From positions 1 to 9,776 of the forward strand of contig CANMHY010000010.1 in NCBI GenBank assembly GCA_947497675.1: a stretch of 9,776 bases of DNA, in the 5' to 3' direction. Below the pieces are notes generated by a model, which saw nothing but the letters and a program-made list of their open reading frames with translations, did not search any database and was not told the DNA's origin. Origin of the DNA: Alphaproteobacteria bacterium. GTDB lineage: Bacteria > Pseudomonadota > Alphaproteobacteria > 16-39-46. Below are positions 7,093 to 9,776 of the stretch, in pieces. Both the position numbers and the translations under genes were made by a program. The first letter of the stretch is position 1, and each line of letters opens with the position of its first letter.

Positions 7093-8649
7093 CTAAGGCA
7101 ATGGAACCTCGTGTTTTGGAGGGTTTTTGTCAAAGTCTTTAAAGTTAACAGCTTTTGTCAAAAATACGCTTGCGAAGAAGACCAATAAGCCGCTTCCAAC
7201 AATCAGAACAAGACCAGAGACTCTTTCCCACGCGTTTCCTTGAATTAAAAACTGGGTGTTTTCAATGACGATATAAAGAACAAGCGCCATTACAAATGAA
7301 GCCCCCAAAATCTTTGGAATAAAACGTTTCAAACGAGAATCAAAGTTAAGAAGATTGCGTTTTTGAAGGATGTAAGCGAGAAGCGCTGCGTTAACCCAAG
7401 AAGCACCTGCTGTGGCAAGGGCAATTCCAACATGCTTTAAAGGGGTAAAGAGAAGAAGGCTGAGAGCAATATCGACAACAACCGAAACTGCGGCCGTAAG
7501 CACCGGTGTTTTTGTGTCCTCTCGTGAGAAGAAACTTGTTGCAAATATTTTAATGAGAATATAGGCGGGAAGTCCACAAGCATATCCCATTAAGGTGAGA
7601 GCTGTCTGATGGGCGATTTCTGGGGTAAATTTTCCGCGTTCAAAAAGAACGATGATAAAGGGCTCTGCGGCAAGAACAAGGGCAATCGTTGCGGGAAGGG
7701 CTAAAAGGAGCCCAAACTCAAGGGATCGGTTTTGATTGTGCAGGGCCGCTTGTGTGTCGCCTTTTCGGAGTTGACGGGACATCAAGGGCAAGAGGGCTGT
7801 GCTGATGGCCGTTCCAATGACACTCAAGGGTAGTTGATTGAGCCGGTCGGCATAATAAAGGTATGAAACACTTCCAATGGGAAGAAAAGACGCAATCGTT
7901 GTTCCTATAAATAGATTTATTTGAACAACCCCAGATCCGATGGCTCCTGGAATCATACGAAGAAGGAACTTCTTTGTGCGTGGGGTTAATCCAGGTCGCT
8001 TAAAACGGAGTTTAATCTGCTGATTAGAGGTTGGAAAAAGAACACATAAAAATTGTACGAGGCCTGAGAGCAGAAGGGCCCATGCAACGATATAGCCAAT
8101 GTTTGTGGACGCTCCAGCAATAAGCATTACACCACAAATAAAGATATTTCCAATGGCAGGCGATAGGGCTGCTGCAACAAAACGGTCCAATGAATTTAAG
8201 ATGCCGCTGTAAAGGGCGGTTAAAGAGATTAAGAGGAGGTAGGGAAAAGTAATTCGGGTAAAAAGAAGAGCCAATTCAAAACGTTCGGGTGTGGCTTTAA
8301 ACCCAGGGGTTAGAAAAGACATAAAAAAAGGTGCAAAAAGCTCAAAAACAATAATCACCCCAATAATGACGGTAACTAAAAATGACATAACTTCTTCGGC
8401 ATAGGTTTGGGCTTCTTGTTTGCCTTCCGTCGAGAGTGTTCCTGCAAAAAGAGGAACGAAGGCTGCATTGAAAGCCCCTTCTGCGAAGAGTCTTCGGAGT
8501 GTGCTTGGAATTCTAATCGCAATAACAAGGGCGTCCATAACAGGACCTGCGCCAATGTAGGTTGCCATAAGCAGGTCTCTTAAAAATCCAAAAATACGGC
8601 TTAATATCGTAAAAAATCCAACGGTTGTGAATGATTTAATGAGGGACAT
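7093..8649 (-). CDS. murJ: Lipid II flippase MurJ (MviN)
   Basis: MurJ moves lipid-linked peptidoglycan precursor (lipid II) from the inner to the outer face of the cytoplasmic membrane. The 518-residue, highly hydrophobic protein fits the usual 14-helix MOP-superfamily layout. The N-terminus carries the family signature: SRIFGFLRD (17-25), then DALVIAIRIPSTLRRLFAEG (39-58), then AFNAAFVP (59-66). Arg18, Arg24 and Arg52 match positions essential in E. coli MurJ, and Arg269 in YYADRLNQLP matches the cavity arginine of helix 8. The tail after the last helix is short and polar. AAAAAGG at 8657-8663 lies 7 nt before the ATG. The ATG at 8654-8652 is out of frame. It diverges from glmU, which makes the UDP-GlcNAc that feeds the same pathway, and converges on the small gene after recF with 16 bp between. 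No frame break is seen. Confidence 0.96.
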   Translation of the reverse strand: MSLIKSFTTVGFFTILSRIFGFLRDLLMATYIGAGPVMDALVIAIRIPSTLRRLFAEGAFNAAFVPLFAGTLSTEGKQEAQTYAEEVMSFLVTVIIGVIIVFELFAPFFMSFLTPGFKATPERFELALLFTRITFPYLLLISLTALYSGILNSLDRFVAAALSPAIGNIFICGVMLIAGASTNIGYIVAWALLLSGLVQFLCVLFPTSNQQIKLRFKRPGLTPRTKKFLLRMIPGAIGSGVVQINLFIGTTIASFLPIGSVSYLYYADRLNQLPLSVIGTAISTALLPLMSRQLRKGDTQAALHNQNRSLEFGLLLALPATIALVLAAEPFIIVLFERGKFTPEIAHQTALTLMGYACGLPAYILIKIFATSFFSREDTKTPVLTAAVSVVVDIALSLLLFTPLKHVGIALATAGASWVNAALLAYILQKRNLLNFDSRLKRFIPKILGASFVMALVLYIVIENTQFLIQGNAWERVSGLVLIVGSGLLVFFASVFLTKAVNFKDFDKNPPKHEVPLP

Positions 8650-8699
8650 GACATAACCTTTTTAAGAAGGAGAGAGATGAATCGTATCTTGAGTAAATC

Positions 8700-8728
8700 C
8701 TTATATACTGCGTAATAATTTGTCGCAA
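8700..8728 (-). promoter_or_regulatory. Candidate promoter of murJ
   Basis: On the minus strand, TTGCGA (8728-8723) and TATAAG (8705-8700) are 17 bp apart, giving a leader of about 45 nt. TATATA at 8707-8702 is an alternative -10 with 15-bp spacing. The match is moderate. Confidence 0.4.
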
Positions 8729-8731
8729 CAC

Positions 8732-8760
8732 TTGACTTGGAAAAAAGAAAAATATATGGC
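8732..8760 (+). promoter_or_regulatory. Candidate promoter of glmU
   Basis: TTGACT at 8732-8737 is a strong -35. The -10 could be TATGGC at 8755-8760 (17-bp spacing) or TATATG at 8753-8758 (15 bp); neither is ideal. The leader would be about 30-40 nt. TTGAGT at 8689-8694 with TAATAA at 8713-8718 (18 bp) is a second, weaker possibility that would overlap the murJ promoter. Confidence 0.4.
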
Positions 8761-8800
8761 ATTTTTTGGATGAAGAATATTTTAACCTAAAGGTTCTCTG

Positions 8801-9776
8801 ATGTCATACTCAAGCCCTGTAAGGACAGACCCTCTGCTCGCACTTATTTTATGTGCGGGAGGCGGCACACGTATGAAATCTCGCCTGCCAAAAGTGATGC
8901 ATACCCTTGGAGGACTTCCTCTTGTTGGACATGTTCTTGACGCCATCAAGACGCTTCCTTTTTCGGATAAGGCCTGTGTTATTTCTCCAAATATGCAAGA
9001 GGTTAAAGATTTTGTTATCCCAATTTCTTGTTATGTTCAGAAGGACGCCAAAGGAACGGCCCATGCTGTTTTAGCAGCAGCGTCTTTTTTTGAAGAGGTT
9101 TCTCAAGGATCCTTGCTGGTTCTCTTTGGAGACACACCTCTCATGACATCCAAGACGATAAAGCAACTTCTTGATCACCACAAAACGTCACAGGCTGCTT
9201 TAACAATTCTTGGAATGGAAGCAGCTGCCCCCAATCAATATGGGCGCTTGGTATTGGATAAAGAAGGGGATTGTACGCACATTATTGAAGCAAAGGATGC
9301 AACGGAAGCAGAATTAAGAATTCCACTCTGTAATTCAGGGCTCATGGTCATAGATCTTGCTGTGGTGTCCTCTCTTTTAAAAGAGGTGACGAATCAGAAC
9401 GCGTCAGGAGAATATTATCTGACTGATTGTGTGAAGATTGCGTCTCAAAAAGGATTGAAAATTTCAGTGTTTAAGGCTCTTGAAGAAGAGGTCCTGGGAA
9501 TTAATACACAGGAAGATCTTGCTTATGCAGAGCGAATCTTTCAGAGACGGGCCCGAAATGAAGCACTGACACAAGGCGTTCACCTTCAGGATCCTTCTTC
9601 TGTTTATTTTAGTTATGATACGGTATTAGGAAAAGAGGTCTTTATTGAGCCCCATGTTTATTTTGGTCCTTCTGTAAAGATCGAAGACGGAGCTAGAATT
9701 CGGTCTTTTTCTTATTTGGAAGGGGCTTTGGTCGGAAAAAACTCTATTGTTGGCCCTTTTGCGCGCTTAAGACCTG
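8801..9776 (+). CDS. glmU: Bifunctional N-acetylglucosamine-1-phosphate uridyltransferase / glucosamine-1-phosphate acetyltransferase (3' end outside window)
   Basis: GlmU acetylates glucosamine-1-phosphate and then joins it to UTP, giving UDP-GlcNAc for peptidoglycan and lipid A in the cytoplasm. The frame stays open from ATG 8801 to the right edge, giving 325 residues of a protein usually near 450. The uridyltransferase domain (about 12-240) shows LCAGGGTRMKSRLPKVMH (17-34), with Arg24 and Lys31 as nucleotide contacts. It also shows QKDAKGTAHA (80-89), FGDTPLM (109-115) with the metal-binding Asp111, IIEAKDA (161-167), CNSG (177-180) and GIN (233-235). From about residue 275 hexapeptide repeats of the left-handed beta-helix begin, ending at GPFARLRP. 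The acetyltransferase active site lies beyond the window. TAAAGG at 8788-8793 is 7 nt upstream, and an in-frame stop at 8783-8785 rules out an earlier start nearby. It diverges from murJ. Confidence 0.95.
   Translation, partial: MSYSSPVRTDPLLALILCAGGGTRMKSRLPKVMHTLGGLPLVGHVLDAIKTLPFSDKACVISPNMQEVKDFVIPISCYVQKDAKGTAHAVLAAASFFEEVSQGSLLVLFGDTPLMTSKTIKQLLDHHKTSQAALTILGMEAAAPNQYGRLVLDKEGDCTHIIEAKDATEAELRIPLCNSGLMVIDLAVVSSLLKEVTNQNASGEYYLTDCVKIASQKGLKISVFKALEEEVLGINTQEDLAYAERIFQRRARNEALTQGVHLQDPSSVYFSYDTVLGKEVFIEPHVYFGPSVKIEDGARIRSFSYLEGALVGKNSIVGPFARLRP

Noticed and set aside
8855..8872. GlmU motif reads AGGGTRM rather than the E. coli AGKGTRM
   Set aside because: That position varies among GlmU proteins, and the key glycines, Arg24 and Lys31 are present.
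8849..9064. Minus-strand open frame of 71 codons opposite the start of glmU
   Set aside because: It is antisense to the GlmU nucleotide-binding motif and has no recognisable features.

Overview
The window looks like a low-to-moderate GC bacterial chromosome carrying ordinary core genes. The proteins point to an alphaproteobacterium: a very long (1217-residue) cobalamin-dependent ribonucleotide reductase with a TSCPD domain and a cysteine-rich tail, an IHF-beta gene next to a LapA-domain gene, RecF, MurJ and GlmU. The AT-rich codon use and short gaps would suit a host-associated lineage such as Holosporales or relatives. That placement is inferred from protein resemblance; no rRNA gene is present to test it.

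Layout. Bases 1-77 hold the end of an unidentified gene. nrdJ (172-3825, +) follows a candidate promoter and a 10-bp palindrome. A 129-bp gap with a GC-rich hairpin leads to a sugar-nucleotide epimerase (3955-4947, +). The epimerase converges, with 3 bp to spare, on a small LapA-domain membrane protein (5166-4951, -). Upstream of that on the same strand lies ihfB (5588-5301, -), separated from it by a strong intrinsic terminator. ihfB diverges from recF (5737-6891, +). recF overlaps a 62-codon gene (6888-7076, +) by ATGA. That gene converges on murJ (8649-7093, -). murJ diverges from glmU (8801 to the window end, +), which is cut off after 325 codons. No gap exceeds 300 bases. I saw no tRNA, rRNA, CRISPR array, insertion sequence or phage gene.

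Function. nrdJ, recF and ihfB serve DNA precursor supply, repair and nucleoid architecture. glmU and murJ act at the start and near the end of peptidoglycan precursor supply: UDP-GlcNAc synthesis and lipid II flipping. The epimerase probably makes a UDP-uronic acid or related sugar for surface polysaccharide, and LapA-domain proteins sit in the inner membrane. There is no obvious single pathway. The window reads as several short independent units in alternating orientation.

I do not see a convincing new multi-gene system. The most unusual item is the small gene coupled to recF. Its C-terminal half resembles the toxin-binding tail of AbrB/MazE-type antitoxins, but it has no DNA-binding domain and no adjacent toxin.
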